A DNA stretch of 45,672 nucleotides, taken from contig JAFQSS010000021.1 of NCBI GenBank assembly GCA_017409455.1, positions 1 to 45,672 of the forward strand. The letters are read 5' to 3'. Shown piece after piece: positions 14,199 to 22,818 of this stretch. The translations under genes and the position numbers were made by a program. The DNA is from Clostridia bacterium. Its GTDB lineage: Bacteria > Bacillota > Clostridia > TANB77 > CAG-508. The notes beneath the pieces were generated by a model. That model was not told the origin of the DNA. It made no database searches and saw only the letters and a program-made list of their open reading frames with translations. Position 1 is the first letter of the stretch. Each line of letters begins with the position of its first letter.

Positions 14199-14879
14199 TT
14201 ATTCGCAATTAAGCATCGTTTTATGTTTTCCACAGAAATGCTCAAAGTCATCGACAAATGTCTCTACAGCAGAAGAAATAGTTGTATTTTTAATTAATCC
14301 TTCTATTATTTCTGGTGCTATAGTAGAAGCTCCAACACCATATTCACAAAGTTCTAGAACTTGTAATGAATTTTTAAAACTTGCAGCTAAAATTTGTGTT
14401 TTAAAACCGTTATTTTTGAAAATGTCATGTATCTTTCTTGCTACTTCTATACCATTTGTACCAAGATTGTCGATACGGTTTACATATGGTGCTGCATAAT
14501 CTGCACCAGCTTTTGCAGCAAGAAAGGCTTGAAGAGGTGTATAAATCGCTGTAGCAGTAACTTTGTATCCTTCAGATGACAATGCTTTTATTGCTTTCAA
14601 TCCTTCTGGAATAGTTGGAATTTTAATATATGTATTTTTTCCAAGTTCCTTAACCATTTTATGTCCTTCTTCAATCATTTCATCAGCATTTGTAGATATA
14701 ACTTGTACATGTAATTCTGCATCCTCACCAATAAATTCTCGAATTTCCTTTAAAACTTCGTACGGATGTCTTCCTTCTGCAGCAAGTATTGATGGATTAG
14801 TAGTAACTCCATCTATTGCATAATATTCATAAATCTTTTTTATTTTTTCAATGTTTGCACCATCTATAAGTAATTTCAT
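14199..14879 (-). CDS. Transaldolase / fructose-6-phosphate aldolase family
   Basis: 226 residues, a small single-domain class I aldolase of the TalC/FSA/MipB group. DGVTTNPSILA (about 23-33) is the family N-terminal signature. Lys86 in TYIKIPTIPEG is the expected Schiff-base lysine. ATAIYTPLQAFLAAKAGADYAAPYVNRIDN carries the phosphate/active-site strands. It interconverts sugar phosphates (transaldolase or FSA reaction; the two cannot be told apart here) in the non-oxidative pentose phosphate route. It is upstream of the ferritin-like/VIT gene in the same direction, with 28 bp between them. The ribosome site is AAGGAGGAAT. Confidence 0.92.
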   Translation of the reverse strand: MKLLIDGANIEKIKKIYEYYAIDGVTTNPSILAAEGRHPYEVLKEIREFIGEDAELHVQVISTNADEMIEEGHKMVKELGKNTYIKIPTIPEGLKAIKALSSEGYKVTATAIYTPLQAFLAAKAGADYAAPYVNRIDNLGTNGIEVARKIHDIFKNNGFKTQILAASFKNSLQVLELCEYGVGASTIAPEIIEGLIKNTTISSAVETFVDDFEHFCGKHKTMLNCE

Positions 14880-14998
14880 TTTAATTCCTCCTTAATTTTT
14901 ATATTTTTAAAATTATTAATCTAAAAACTTGAATCATTATATTATAAAAATTTTTTTAAATCAACACATTTTAATGATATACTATTTTTATTTAAATA

Positions 14999-15010
14999 AT
15001 TTTGTGCAAA
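14999..15010. other. XerD-arm-like half site upstream of the recombinase gene
   Basis: ATTTTGTGCAAA is the inverse of the conserved arm of the prophage attachment site (TTGCACAAAAT, 11 of 11). It lies 65 bp before the tyrosine recombinase start. The partner arm is absent, so this is only half a site. It may be chance in AT-rich DNA or an autoregulatory contact. Confidence 0.35.
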
Positions 15011-15074
15011 CTCTTTATTTTTTTATACATAAATGATATTATAACATTAAATAACAAAATTCGAGGAGAAATCT

Positions 15075-16070
15075 ATGATACCACGAGAAAAAAATCCAGA
15101 ATATCTAAATTCATTTTTAGACTATTCGATTACAATATTAAACAAATCACCAAACTCAGTAAAAGAATATAATTATGACTTATCAAACTTCTTAAAATTC
15201 ATGATGATACGCTTTAAATTGACAAATGAGACAATTCATGAAGAAATTGATATAACTTTATTTACTGAAAAGAATTTAAAGAAAATAACACTTGATGATA
15301 TACATGCATATGTATCACATTTAGCAATAAATAATCGTAGTAAAGCAACTACCAGGGCCCGAAAAATTTCAACAATAAGAATATTTTTCAAATATTTATC
15401 ACAAAAAGCAAATATTTTAGAAGTAAATCCTGCTCAGAACTTGGAAACTCCAAAATTAGAAAAACGAATGCCAAAATATTTATCTTTAGATGATAGTAAA
15501 AAACTTTTAGATGCTGCAGATAATCAAGATAATCGAAACTATAAAAGAGATTATGCGATTACTACTCTATTTCTTAATTGTGGCATGAGATTATCAGAAT
15601 TAGTTGGAATTAATATAAATGATATAGATTTTGATGAATGCAAAATGACAGTAATTGGAAAAGGTAACAAAGAAAGGACTGTATATTTGAACAAGTCTTG
15701 TATGGTTGCAATCAATGACTACCTCTCTTCCCGACCTCCTCAAAATCTCATAAAAAAAGATTCTAAGAATTCTGATAAAGCCTTATTCTTAAGTGAACAA
15801 AAACAAAGAATTAGTAATAGAACTGTTCAGGCAATCATTAATAAAGAATTAAAACTAGCTGGATTAGATTCAAAAACACTATCTGTACATAAATTAAGAC
15901 ATACTGCAGCTACACTTATGTATCAATATGGAAATGTTGATATAAGAGCATTACAAGAACTTCTGGGACATCAAAGCATTTCAACTACTGAAATTTATAC
16001 ACATGTAAGTAATGAACAAGTTCGTAATGCTGTTGAATCAAATCCATTAGCAGATCCTAAAGATTTATAA
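15075..16070 (+). CDS. xerC/xerD-like: Xer-type tyrosine recombinase
   Basis: 331 residues. An N-terminal SAM-like core-binding domain (about 10-115) is followed by the catalytic domain with a complete active site: Arg172 (NCGMRLSEL), Lys196 (GKGNKER), His272-x2-Arg275 (HKLRHTAAT), His299 (LGHQS) and Tyr308 (EIYTH). The C-terminal NAVESNPLADPKDL tail is Xer-like. It is slightly longer than standard XerC/XerD (about 300). It is one of the few plus-strand genes and has its own upstream region, so it is a host or orphan Xer rather than a phage integrase. It is the obvious candidate to act on the dif-like site at 5892-5919 and to have integrated the inovirus. Confidence 0.9.
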   Translation: MIPREKNPEYLNSFLDYSITILNKSPNSVKEYNYDLSNFLKFMMIRFKLTNETIHEEIDITLFTEKNLKKITLDDIHAYVSHLAINNRSKATTRARKISTIRIFFKYLSQKANILEVNPAQNLETPKLEKRMPKYLSLDDSKKLLDAADNQDNRNYKRDYAITTLFLNCGMRLSELVGININDIDFDECKMTVIGKGNKERTVYLNKSCMVAINDYLSSRPPQNLIKKDSKNSDKALFLSEQKQRISNRTVQAIINKELKLAGLDSKTLSVHKLRHTAATLMYQYGNVDIRALQELLGHQSISTTEIYTHVSNEQVRNAVESNPLADPKDL

Positions 16071-16089
16071 TAAGAAAGGAATAAAATAT

Positions 16090-16593
16090 ATGAAACCATT
16101 ATTTAAAAATATAACTATCTATAATTCTGAAAATTATAACCAATTTGTACAATTTCACGGGAAAAAGTTTTCTTTTTCTTATAATGCTTATAATGTAATT
16201 ATGATGATTTTACTATTATATTGCATTATTTTAAATATTGTAGAAAAAAATTTCCTTTTTATGTTATTATTTCTAGCATTGACAGTATTTTTAATTTTAT
16301 TTAGAATATATTGGCCTACTAAAAGACATGAAAAGACTAAAAAGAAATATGCCGAAAATAAAGAATCTAGCTTTACTATCTCTTTTTATAAATTTTATTT
16401 TACAATTGATGATAAAACTTTATATTATTTTAAATTATATAAAGTTTTTGAAACTGAAGACTATTTTTATTTATATATAGATGATGAAAATGCTGTTTTA
16501 GTAAGTAAATCTGGTTTTGAAATTGGAACTGTAGAAGAATTTACTAATTTTATAAAGAAAAAATGTTTACTTAAATATAGTAAACAAAAATAG
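16090..16593 (+). CDS. YcxB-like membrane protein
   Basis: 167 residues with two adjacent spans (about 35-52 and 56-75), then a basic cytoplasmic region and a C-terminal beta-rich domain (YKFYFTIDDKTLYYFKLYKVFETEDYFYLYIDDENAVLVSK). The last part follows the YcxB-like/PH-like C-terminal pattern, ending in a GTVEEFTNFIKKK helix. It follows the recombinase by 19 bp in the same direction and shares its terminator, so the two are probably cotranscribed. No function is known for the family. Confidence 0.7.
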   Translation: MKPLFKNITIYNSENYNQFVQFHGKKFSFSYNAYNVIMMILLLYCIILNIVEKNFLFMLLFLALTVFLILFRIYWPTKRHEKTKKKYAENKESSFTISFYKFYFTIDDKTLYYFKLYKVFETEDYFYLYIDDENAVLVSKSGFEIGTVEEFTNFIKKKCLLKYSKQK

Positions 16594-16596
16594 ACT

Positions 16597-16617
16597 GAGA
16601 GGGAGATGACCCCTCTC
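16597..16617. terminator. Terminator between convergent xer/YcxB and dipicolinate synthase genes
   Basis: Stem GAGAGGG / CCCTCTC around AGATGAC, followed by TATTCTATTT. It is placed between the convergent stop codons at 16593 and 16629. Confidence 0.7.
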
Positions 16618-16628
16618 TATTCTATTTC

Positions 16629-17210
16629 CTACCATATTAAAATTGGCTGAATTTGTTCTCCTTCAAGAGCATATTCAATGGTTTTGATTAAAAATGATGA
16701 ATCAAAACAAATAGAACGTGGCTTAGTAAATGGATTATCTTGCCTAAAAGGCACAAAATAATAATGTTTTCTGTTTAGTAATTTTCCTATATTCTCTCCT
16801 GCTCCTGAAAGACCGTTATTAGTAGAAATGGCTATTACTATTGGTCTTTCTTGGCGTAAATGTGACCTTGCGGCCATTGTTGCAGGACCATCTGTTATAT
16901 CATTTGCAAGTTTAGCTATGGTATTACCTGTCGCTGGTGCAACAACAATTATATCTAACATATCCTTTGGACCTAATGGTTCAACTTCTTGAATTGTATG
17001 TAGTATTTTTGTTTCTGTTATTTCTTCGATTTCATTTATGAAATCATCTGCTTTACCATATTTAGTATCCAAAGTATAACTATTTTCTGACATGATAGGT
17101 ACTATTTTAGCACCTAATTGAACAATCTTTTTAAGCTCATCTATAGTTTTTCTAAAATTGCAGAATGAGCCTGTAAATACAAATCCTATTCTTTTCCCTT
17201 CTAAATTCAA
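16629..17210 (-). CDS. spoVFB (dpaB): Dipicolinate synthase subunit B
   Basis: 193 residues of the flavoprotein (HFCD) fold: GKRIGFVFTGSFCNF at the start, IVPIMSENSYTLDTKYG, then VVAPATGNTIAKLANDITDGPATMAARSHLR. It matches SpoVFB, which with SpoVFA converts the lysine-pathway intermediate to dipicolinic acid in the mother cell; dipicolinate fills the spore core. No subunit A gene is adjacent, which is unusual because the two commonly form an operon. The start is set by AAAGGAGG 10 nt before a TTG at 17210; the ATG at 17231 precedes the ribosome site itself and is rejected. A TTTGTCGAA box lies 55 bp upstream (17265-17273). Confidence 0.9.
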   Translation of the reverse strand: MNLEGKRIGFVFTGSFCNFRKTIDELKKIVQLGAKIVPIMSENSYTLDTKYGKADDFINEIEEITETKILHTIQEVEPLGPKDMLDIIVVAPATGNTIAKLANDITDGPATMAARSHLRQERPIVIAISTNNGLSGAGENIGKLLNRKHYYFVPFRQDNPFTKPRSICFDSSFLIKTIEYALEGEQIQPILIW

Positions 17211-17286
17211 AATAAAAAATCCTCCTTTCATATTATTTATATATAATATGAGTTAAGGAAGATTTTTGTCGAAAACAATTTATATT

Positions 17287-17961
17287 TTAAATAACATACA
17301 TTAAAACACAAAGCACATGCAACAAATTCCCTAAAAATACGCATATATGAAAAATTGAATGTACATATTTATGTTTTTTACCCACACCATATAAAACTGC
17401 TCCAAGAGTATATACAAGTCCTCCTACTAGTAACAATGCAAATCCTGGAATTCCTAATAACTGTGGCAATAAATCTCCTCTAACAATTATGCACCATCCC
17501 ATTGCCAAATAACATATCATTGAAAATACTTTATATTTTTTTAGGTCAATTGCATTTAAAGTAATTCCTAATATAGCAAAACCCCATATAACACCAAAAA
17601 TCACCCAACCTAAGGCAGTTGAATACTCTCTTAAAGTGCATAATGCAAAAGGTGTATATGAACCTGCTATTAATACAAAAATTGCACAATGATCTAATAT
17701 TTGAAATACTTTTTTTGATTTTGTATTTGGTTTTAACGCATGATATAAACTTGACATTGTATATAAAAATAACATTGAAACTCCAAAAATTACTCCACTT
17801 ACTACTCCATATGCGTTTTGTCTTATTGCTCCAAATACGCTACATAGAACTATTGTAACAATCCCAGCAACTCCACCAACTATATGTGATACCATATTAA
17901 AAATTTCTTCACCTTTTGTATATGTTGGTAATATTCTATCAGCTAATTTTATTCTTTTCAT
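17287..17961 (-). CDS. Hemolysin III / PAQR family membrane protein
   Basis: 224 residues with seven hydrophobic segments. The PAQR/HlyIII signatures are present: EEIFNMVSHIVGG near the start, SSLYHAL (about 70-76), LDHCAIFVLIAGSYTPF (about 89-105) and HSIFHICVFLGNLLH at the end. The conserved Ser, His, Asp and two His form the metal site of this family. Bacterial members are membrane-stress or membrane-fluidity related and rarely real hemolysins. It is a single gene with a strong GGAGGT ribosome site. Confidence 0.93.
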   Translation of the reverse strand: MKRIKLADRILPTYTKGEEIFNMVSHIVGGVAGIVTIVLCSVFGAIRQNAYGVVSGVIFGVSMLFLYTMSSLYHALKPNTKSKKVFQILDHCAIFVLIAGSYTPFALCTLREYSTALGWVIFGVIWGFAILGITLNAIDLKKYKVFSMICYLAMGWCIIVRGDLLPQLLGIPGFALLLVGGLVYTLGAVLYGVGKKHKYVHSIFHICVFLGNLLHVLCVLMYVI

Positions 17962-17981
17962 AAGTTTACCTCCGCAAAAAA

Positions 17982-18012
17982 ATTACATCTAGTATTAAAT
18001 ACTAGATGTAAT
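17982..18012 (-). terminator. Terminator of hisS
   Basis: Perfect 12-bp stem ATTACATCTAGT / ACTAGATGTAAT with a 7-nt loop, directly downstream of the hisS stop. The A-run on the plus side supplies a U-tract on the minus strand. Confidence 0.85.
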
Positions 18013-18016
18013 TATA

Positions 18017-19327
18017 TTATATCTTTTTAGAATTGTCTACTACTTTATTGAATTCTTCTAAAATATTTGTTGTCGAAATTTGGGTTTGTGCCTTTGCTTT
18101 CATATCTTTTACTGTTATTGTTTGTTTTGCCAATTCATCTTCTCCTAAAATAAATACATATGGAATATTTTCTTCATTTGCATATTCTAGAGATTTTTTC
18201 ATTTTTCTGTTTCTCATTTCTACTTCAACTTTATATCCTGCTTTTCTCATAATTTCTGCAATTTTCAAACATTCAATTTCAGTTCCCATAGGAATTATGA
18301 ATATATCTGTTAATGCATTTTCTGTGAATTCTTCTCTGTTTTTTAAGATTTCATATATAACATTTAGCCCAAAACTAATTCCAACAGCTGGATATGTAGT
18401 ACCATTATTGATGAAATCTGTTATCATTTTATCATAACGTCCTCCACCACCTATACTTGATGTTATACTTCCATCTTTAACATATGCTTCAAATACTGTT
18501 CCTGTATAATATTCTTGCCCTCTTGCTAATGATGGTGCAAATTGTACATATTCTAATAATCCAAGATTTTCTATGTATCCTTTTAACGTATTTAATTCTT
18601 CAATACCTTCAGCTAAAATTTCATTTTTGTTTTCAATGTTTATAAGTTGATCAGCATCCATATTTAAATACATTAATAGTTTTTCCATTTGTTCACTGTT
18701 TAATCCAACTTTTGCAAATTCTTTTTCAAGTTCTGGTTTTGATAATTTTTCAAATTTGTCTATTACTGTTATTGTTTCTGTTACAAGTTCTTCAGATATT
18801 CCCGCTTCTATTATTATTCCTGATAAGAATTTTCTGTTGTTATATTTTATAACAACATCTATCCCTAAATTATTATATGCTTCTACATATAATGCAACAA
18901 ATTCTGCTTCAACTAATTGACCTTCAATTCCTACACTGTCTACATCACATTGAATAAATTCTCTGACTCTTCCTAATTTTACAGGTCCATTTCTAAATAC
19001 TTCACCAATTTCATATCTTTTAAATGGTAATTTTGTATTTTGGTTTATTGCTATATATTTTGCAAATGGTACTGTTAAATCATATCTTAATGCTAGACTT
19101 CTATCTGCTTGGTCTGTTACTTTATATACTTCATTTAAAATTTCACTATCTTCTTCATATTTTAATGCTAATAAGTCATAATAGCATAATATAGGTGTTT
19201 GTAATGGTTTGAAGCCATATTTTTCAAATACCTTTTTTAGTGTGTCTGATATATAATTTCTGATGTATTGTTCTCTTGGAGAGTAATCTGTACATCCTTT
19301 TACATTTCTTAATTCGATTTCTTTCAT
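18017..19327 (-). CDS. hisS: Histidyl-tRNA synthetase
   Basis: 436 residues. Class II motifs are visible: RNVKGCTDYSPREQYIRNYI (motif 1 region), RYEIGEVFRNGPVKLGRVREFIQCDVD (motif 2), the histidine-specific LARGQEYYTGTVFEAY, and motif 3 SIGGGGRYDKMI ... TYPAVGISFGLNVIYEIL. The C-terminal anticodon-binding domain begins near residue 340. It charges tRNA-His with histidine. No T-box leader is seen in the 70 bp upstream. The ribosome site is AAGGAGTTT. Some isolated variants omit the C-terminal domain, but here it is full length. Confidence 0.96.
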   Translation of the reverse strand: MKEIELRNVKGCTDYSPREQYIRNYISDTLKKVFEKYGFKPLQTPILCYYDLLALKYEEDSEILNEVYKVTDQADRSLALRYDLTVPFAKYIAINQNTKLPFKRYEIGEVFRNGPVKLGRVREFIQCDVDSVGIEGQLVEAEFVALYVEAYNNLGIDVVIKYNNRKFLSGIIIEAGISEELVTETITVIDKFEKLSKPELEKEFAKVGLNSEQMEKLLMYLNMDADQLINIENKNEILAEGIEELNTLKGYIENLGLLEYVQFAPSLARGQEYYTGTVFEAYVKDGSITSSIGGGGRYDKMITDFINNGTTYPAVGISFGLNVIYEILKNREEFTENALTDIFIIPMGTEIECLKIAEIMRKAGYKVEVEMRNRKMKKSLEYANEENIPYVFILGEDELAKQTITVKDMKAKAQTQISTTNILEEFNKVVDNSKKI

Positions 19328-19397
19328 TTTGGAAACTCCTTCCTATTCAATGTATTTATTATATTAAATTTTCGAGATTTTGTCAATATGCATAGAA

Positions 19398-20150
19398 TTA
19401 CCAATATTGTTCTTCGCCTTTGCTTAGAATCTCTTCTGGGATTATTAAATTCCAATATTTTATATATCTATTATTTTGATTTTTAGTTTCTAAGTCAAAA
19501 TAATATTTTACACTTCCTGCTTTCACATAGCATTCATCTATTATTTTTTGTTCAACATCAAAGACATAATTTAACCAGTTAAGCATAAAACCAACTTTTG
19601 CATACAATTTTCTAGATTTATAATATGAAAGATATTTTAATAGTTTTTCCCCGTTTATTTTTCCAATTAGTTCTAGGCTTGTAACCAAGAATTCACTTCC
19701 TCCAGCCAACTCCGGCTTATTTACACAGTCTATAAGTGTTCTTTCTTTGTCTGTAACTCTAACCCTATTTATCTCTTCAATTCCGAATTTCAATTGACTA
19801 GATATGTACTTGTATGAATAATTATTAAATTTAAAATCTTCAAATTTGTTTTGACTTGATATAGATATTTGAGAATAAATTTCTTCAGAATTTGAATGAA
19901 ATTCTAATGCTGAACGATATGAAATATATGAATCTTTTGATACTTTTGAGCCAATCATAAATGGATGTCCAATTGGATTGTTGTTTTCTAAATTACATAC
20001 AACATATAGATTGTGTTTTACCTTTTTGATATGATTTTTCTCTAATTCTGCTTTGATTAAACTTTTGGCAGTGTTGCTATTCCCTGTTAATTTACAGATA
20101 TCTTGAAAATCAAAAACTTTTATATATATTATTTTTTCGTAATTGTTCAA
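19398..20150 (-). CDS. AbiEi-like antitoxin / transcriptional repressor (orphan)
   Basis: 250 residues. An N-terminal winged-helix segment (FDFQDICKLTGNSNTAKSLIKAELEKNHIKKVKHNLYVV) is followed by the AbiEi C-terminal domain (ISYRSALEFHSNSEEIYSQISISS ... VRVTDKERTLIDCVNKPELAGGSE). In the type IV AbiE system this protein represses its own promoter and counters the AbiEii nucleotidyltransferase. No AbiEii partner follows; hisS is next. It starts at TTG with an AAGGAGTGA ribosome site. Two TATGGT-N10-ACCATA palindromes lie upstream. It is either an orphan regulator or half of a system whose toxin is elsewhere or lost. Confidence 0.8.
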   Translation of the reverse strand: MNNYEKIIYIKVFDFQDICKLTGNSNTAKSLIKAELEKNHIKKVKHNLYVVCNLENNNPIGHPFMIGSKVSKDSYISYRSALEFHSNSEEIYSQISISSQNKFEDFKFNNYSYKYISSQLKFGIEEINRVRVTDKERTLIDCVNKPELAGGSEFLVTSLELIGKINGEKLLKYLSYYKSRKLYAKVGFMLNWLNYVFDVEQKIIDECYVKAGSVKYYFDLETKNQNNRYIKYWNLIIPEEILSKGEEQYW

Positions 20151-20184
20151 TTTGTCACTCCTTTTGTTTTTACTTTTGATGTTT

Positions 20185-20302
20185 TATGGTTAGAAAAAAC
20201 ACCATATTTGATTATTTTTAACAACTTTTCTGCTATATTTTTAACATTTTTTTTCATTTTGGTAGTTATCTTCTGCCTTTTATGGTGAATTTTTTAACCA
20301 TA
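20185..20302 (-). promoter_or_regulatory. Two operator-like palindromes upstream of AbiEi
   Basis: TATGGT-N10-ACCATA occurs at 20185-20206 and again at 20281-20302, with the same 6-10-6 geometry. The longer surrounding blocks are inverted relative to each other. Paired inverted repeats are what AbiEi autorepressors bind. The interval 20151-20434 holds no gene. Confidence 0.65.
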
Positions 20303-20433
20303 AAACACTTAATTTAGCTACTATGTTTTTTCAAATATTGCATTTTTCTAAAATTTATATATATCCATTATTGTAACACTTTTTTTGAAATATTTTTGTC
20401 GAAGTTTGTCTGCTGAACTTTTATTTTTATATT

Positions 20434-20465
20434 AAAAAGCAACCAATTACACCTAATCAGTTGCT
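20434..20465 (-). terminator. Terminator of the SsuA-like gene
   Basis: On the minus strand the stem AGCAAC (20460-20465) with GTTGCT (20439-20444) is followed by UUUUU, 8 bp after the stop codon at 20473. Confidence 0.7.
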
Positions 20466-20472
20466 CATTAAT

Positions 20473-21486
20473 TTATTTACTTACTTTTTCTGCAAAAGTA
20501 TTATTTACTATTTTATCATATGGTGCTTTTGTATCTAGTTCTCCTGCTTCTGTCATTACTAATTGAAGTTTATCAAAAGCCTCTTTTTCAAGAATCGGAT
20601 TTTCTTTCCAAGCATCAATATCTTTATATTTTTGAATAGCAGTTTCTAAAGATTTAACTGTACTATCTGGGAAGAATCCTTTAATTTTTTCAGCAATTTC
20701 ACCTGCACTATGTTCTTTAACCCATTGTTCACCTTTATAGATAGCTCTAGTGAATCCTTCAATTATATCAGGGCTATTTTGTATATAACTTTTCTTTGCA
20801 CAATATGCTGTATAAGGAATTTCCCCTGAAGCTTCTCCAACAGATGCAACTATATAGCCTTTTCCGGCTTCTTCCGTCATAGATGCAGTTGGTTCAAATA
20901 AAGTAACATATTCTGCCTCTCCACCTGCAAAAGCACCTGCCATTAAATCGAATTTTATACTGTCATCTAATACTAAATCTGTTTGTGGGTTTATTCCATT
21001 TTGTTTTAGCACATATTCAAATGTCATATAAGGAACTCCACCTTTTCTACCAGGAATAACTGTTTTTCCTTTCAAATCAGCCCATTGGAAATTATCTGTT
21101 GGTTCTTTACTGACTAAAAACGAACCATCTTTTTGTGTCATTTGAGCAAATACTTCAATATAGTCTTCTTTTCCTTCATTGTAGACATATATTGCTGCTT
21201 CTGGCCCACAAAAGCCTATGTCACTTTGACCAGCTAAAACTGCTGTCATTACTTTGTCTGCACCTTGCCCTGTTGTAAGTTCTAACTCTAGACCTTCTTC
21301 TTCAAAATATCCATTTTCGATTGCAAGATATTGTGGTGCATAAAATACAGATCTTGTAACCTCATTTACTTGGATTGTAGTTAAATCCGAAGTGTCTACA
21401 TTATTAGTAGTTACTTGATCATAAATTAAAATTCCCGCAATACCTAAAACTACAATAATGATTAAAATAATTATTATTTTTTTCAT
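20473..21486 (-). CDS. ABC transporter substrate-binding protein, SsuA/NMT1-like
   Basis: 337 residues with an N-terminal hydrophobic segment (about 3-22) lacking a lipobox cysteine, so it is probably anchored by an uncleaved span. The NMT1/SsuA fold is seen in VNEVTRSVFYAPQYLAIENGYFEEEGLELELTTGQGADKVMTAVLAGQSDIGFCGPEA (about 41-100) and GRKGGVPYMTFEYVLKQNGI. The family binds small organic anions or thiamine precursors; the substrate is not readable. Its permease and ATPase lie upstream in the same direction, but a higher-GC plus-strand gene now separates it from the permease. Confidence 0.9.
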   Translation of the reverse strand: MKKIIIILIIIVVLGIAGILIYDQVTTNNVDTSDLTTIQVNEVTRSVFYAPQYLAIENGYFEEEGLELELTTGQGADKVMTAVLAGQSDIGFCGPEAAIYVYNEGKEDYIEVFAQMTQKDGSFLVSKEPTDNFQWADLKGKTVIPGRKGGVPYMTFEYVLKQNGINPQTDLVLDDSIKFDLMAGAFAGGEAEYVTLFEPTASMTEEAGKGYIVASVGEASGEIPYTAYCAKKSYIQNSPDIIEGFTRAIYKGEQWVKEHSAGEIAEKIKGFFPDSTVKSLETAIQKYKDIDAWKENPILEKEAFDKLQLVMTEAGELDTKAPYDKIVNNTFAEKVSK

Positions 21487-21519
21487 ATTTTCCTCCTTCT
21501 TTTTATACTATGTTTTTAC

Positions 21520-21592
21520 TTGCTAATTTGTTAAAAATATGCTATAATATTTTCGTTTGATGCAATTCGGCATCAGCCATCTCTTAGAGATG
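21520..21592 (+). promoter_or_regulatory. Sigma-A promoter and two-hairpin leader of the 21624 gene
   Basis: TTGCTA (21520-21525), 17 bp, TATAAT (21543-21548). The transcribed leader then folds into GATGC/GCATC (21559-21574) and CATCTC/GAGATG (21578-21592) before an AGGAGG site. Confidence 0.65.
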
Positions 21593-21623
21593 TCACATTA
21601 CTTATCCATATAGGAGGTTCAAT

Positions 21624-21890
21624 ATGGAGCATGCATGGTATCTTATAAGTTTTGACCGAGAAGATTTCAGCGCTGAAATTGAGTGTGAGCTTGATGCTTC
21701 CGAGATTACGGATTTGGCACAAGACATCACAAAACTCACCTCTATGGCGTTAGAAAACAACTGTCGCAAAGCAACAAAAGAAGTCAGTGACGATAACGTT
21801 CTTTCATATCGTTTCTTCTTCTTGGATGAAGGCGGTTGGAAAACTTTCTGCACAAACTTTATTAAGCTGTTTAAAGAAGAACAGAAGTGA
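21624..21890 (+). CDS. Small soluble protein in a stand-alone cassette, unknown
   Basis: 88 residues, acidic and Trp/Phe-containing, with no signal or span (MEHAWYLISFDREDFSAEIE ... EGGWKTFCTNFIKLFKEEQK). Higher GC and different codons from the flanking ABC genes mark it as acquired. It has its own sigma-A promoter, two-hairpin leader, AGGAGG site and terminator, and it runs against the operon it interrupts (permease at 21933, binding protein at 20473). No family recognised. It resembles the units at 10384, 27870 and 29619 in organisation. Confidence 0.75.
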   Translation: MEHAWYLISFDREDFSAEIECELDASEITDLAQDITKLTSMALENNCRKATKEVSDDNVLSYRFFFLDEGGWKTFCTNFIKLFKEEQK

Positions 21891-21901
21891 TTACACATGC
21901 A

Positions 21902-21927
21902 AAGGGAGCGGAAAATTTCCGCTCCCT
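21902..21927. terminator. Strong terminator between convergent genes
   Basis: Stem AAGGGAGCGGAAA / TTTCCGCTCCCTT followed by CTTTTTATT on the plus strand; it can also stop minus-strand readthrough from the permease. Confidence 0.85.
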
Positions 21928-21932
21928 TCTTT

Positions 21933-22730
21933 TTATTTCACAAACTTTTTTTCAAGTAAAACAATACTTTCATACATTAAAGCTGCTACAACAGCTAAAA
22001 TAATAACACTAGTCATAACTAAATCAAGTTGGAAAACCTGACCTCCATATACAATTAAGTAGCCAAGACCACCTTTAGAAACTAAGAATTCGCCTGAAAT
22101 TACACCAACTAAGGAAAGTCCAATATTTACTTTTAAAGTATTAAAAAAGGTTGGAATATTTGATGGTATTACAATTTTAGTTAATACTTGAACTTTGTTT
22201 GCATTAAATGTTTTTGCCATTTTAATTTTTTCTTCATCTGTATGTAGAAATCCATTAAGAATTTCCAGTATAGTAACAATAAGTGAAATTGCTAGAGCCA
22301 TTACAATTATTGCAGGCATTCCTGCACCTACCCAAATTATAATAACTGGACCTAATGCTGTTTTAGGTAAACTGTTTAAAACAACTAAAAAAGGTTCAGA
22401 AACTTTTGAGATAAATGGTGACCACCATAATATAATTGCTATAATAACTCCAAAAATTGAACCTAACAAAAACCCTACAAGTGTTTCCACACAAGTAATA
22501 CGTAAATGTTCTAATAAGTCATTTGAGGATAAATTCATGAATGTTTTCATTATTCTTGAAGGTTGACTTGTTATAAAACTGTCTATTTTTCCTGTTTGTG
22601 CAAGGATTTCCCATACTGCTATAAATGCGATGACTAAAAACACTTGTGTTGCTAAAATTTCTATTTTTCTTAATTTAACTTTTCTTAAATATTTTTGTCT
22701 ATCAACTGAAATATTTTCTGTTTTTTTCAT
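21933..22730 (-). CDS. ABC transporter permease, SsuC-like
   Basis: 265 residues, six spans. The binding-protein-dependent permease loop (about 170-200) with FFNTLKVNIGLSLVGVISGEFLV follows the family pattern (EAA region NANKVQVLTKIVIPSNIPTFF). It forms the channel for the SsuA-like receptor and SsuB-like ATPase. The gap of about 450 bp to the receptor gene, filled by an inserted opposing gene with a strong terminator, probably weakens co-expression of the receptor from the operon promoter. Confidence 0.92.
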   Translation of the reverse strand: MKKTENISVDRQKYLRKVKLRKIEILATQVFLVIAFIAVWEILAQTGKIDSFITSQPSRIMKTFMNLSSNDLLEHLRITCVETLVGFLLGSIFGVIIAIILWWSPFISKVSEPFLVVLNSLPKTALGPVIIIWVGAGMPAIIVMALAISLIVTILEILNGFLHTDEEKIKMAKTFNANKVQVLTKIVIPSNIPTFFNTLKVNIGLSLVGVISGEFLVSKGGLGYLIVYGGQVFQLDLVMTSVIILAVVAALMYESIVLLEKKFVK

Positions 22731-22818
22731 AAAATCATCCCTTTCACATTAATATAAATGCTACTTCTATATATTTTATGTAAAATACACTTATGTTGTG
22801 AAAGGGGTATTTTTATAT

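Noticed and set aside
19328-19397. T-box leaders before hisS and tyrS
   Set aside because: The upstream intervals are short (70-130 bp) and show no specifier stem or T-box consensus.
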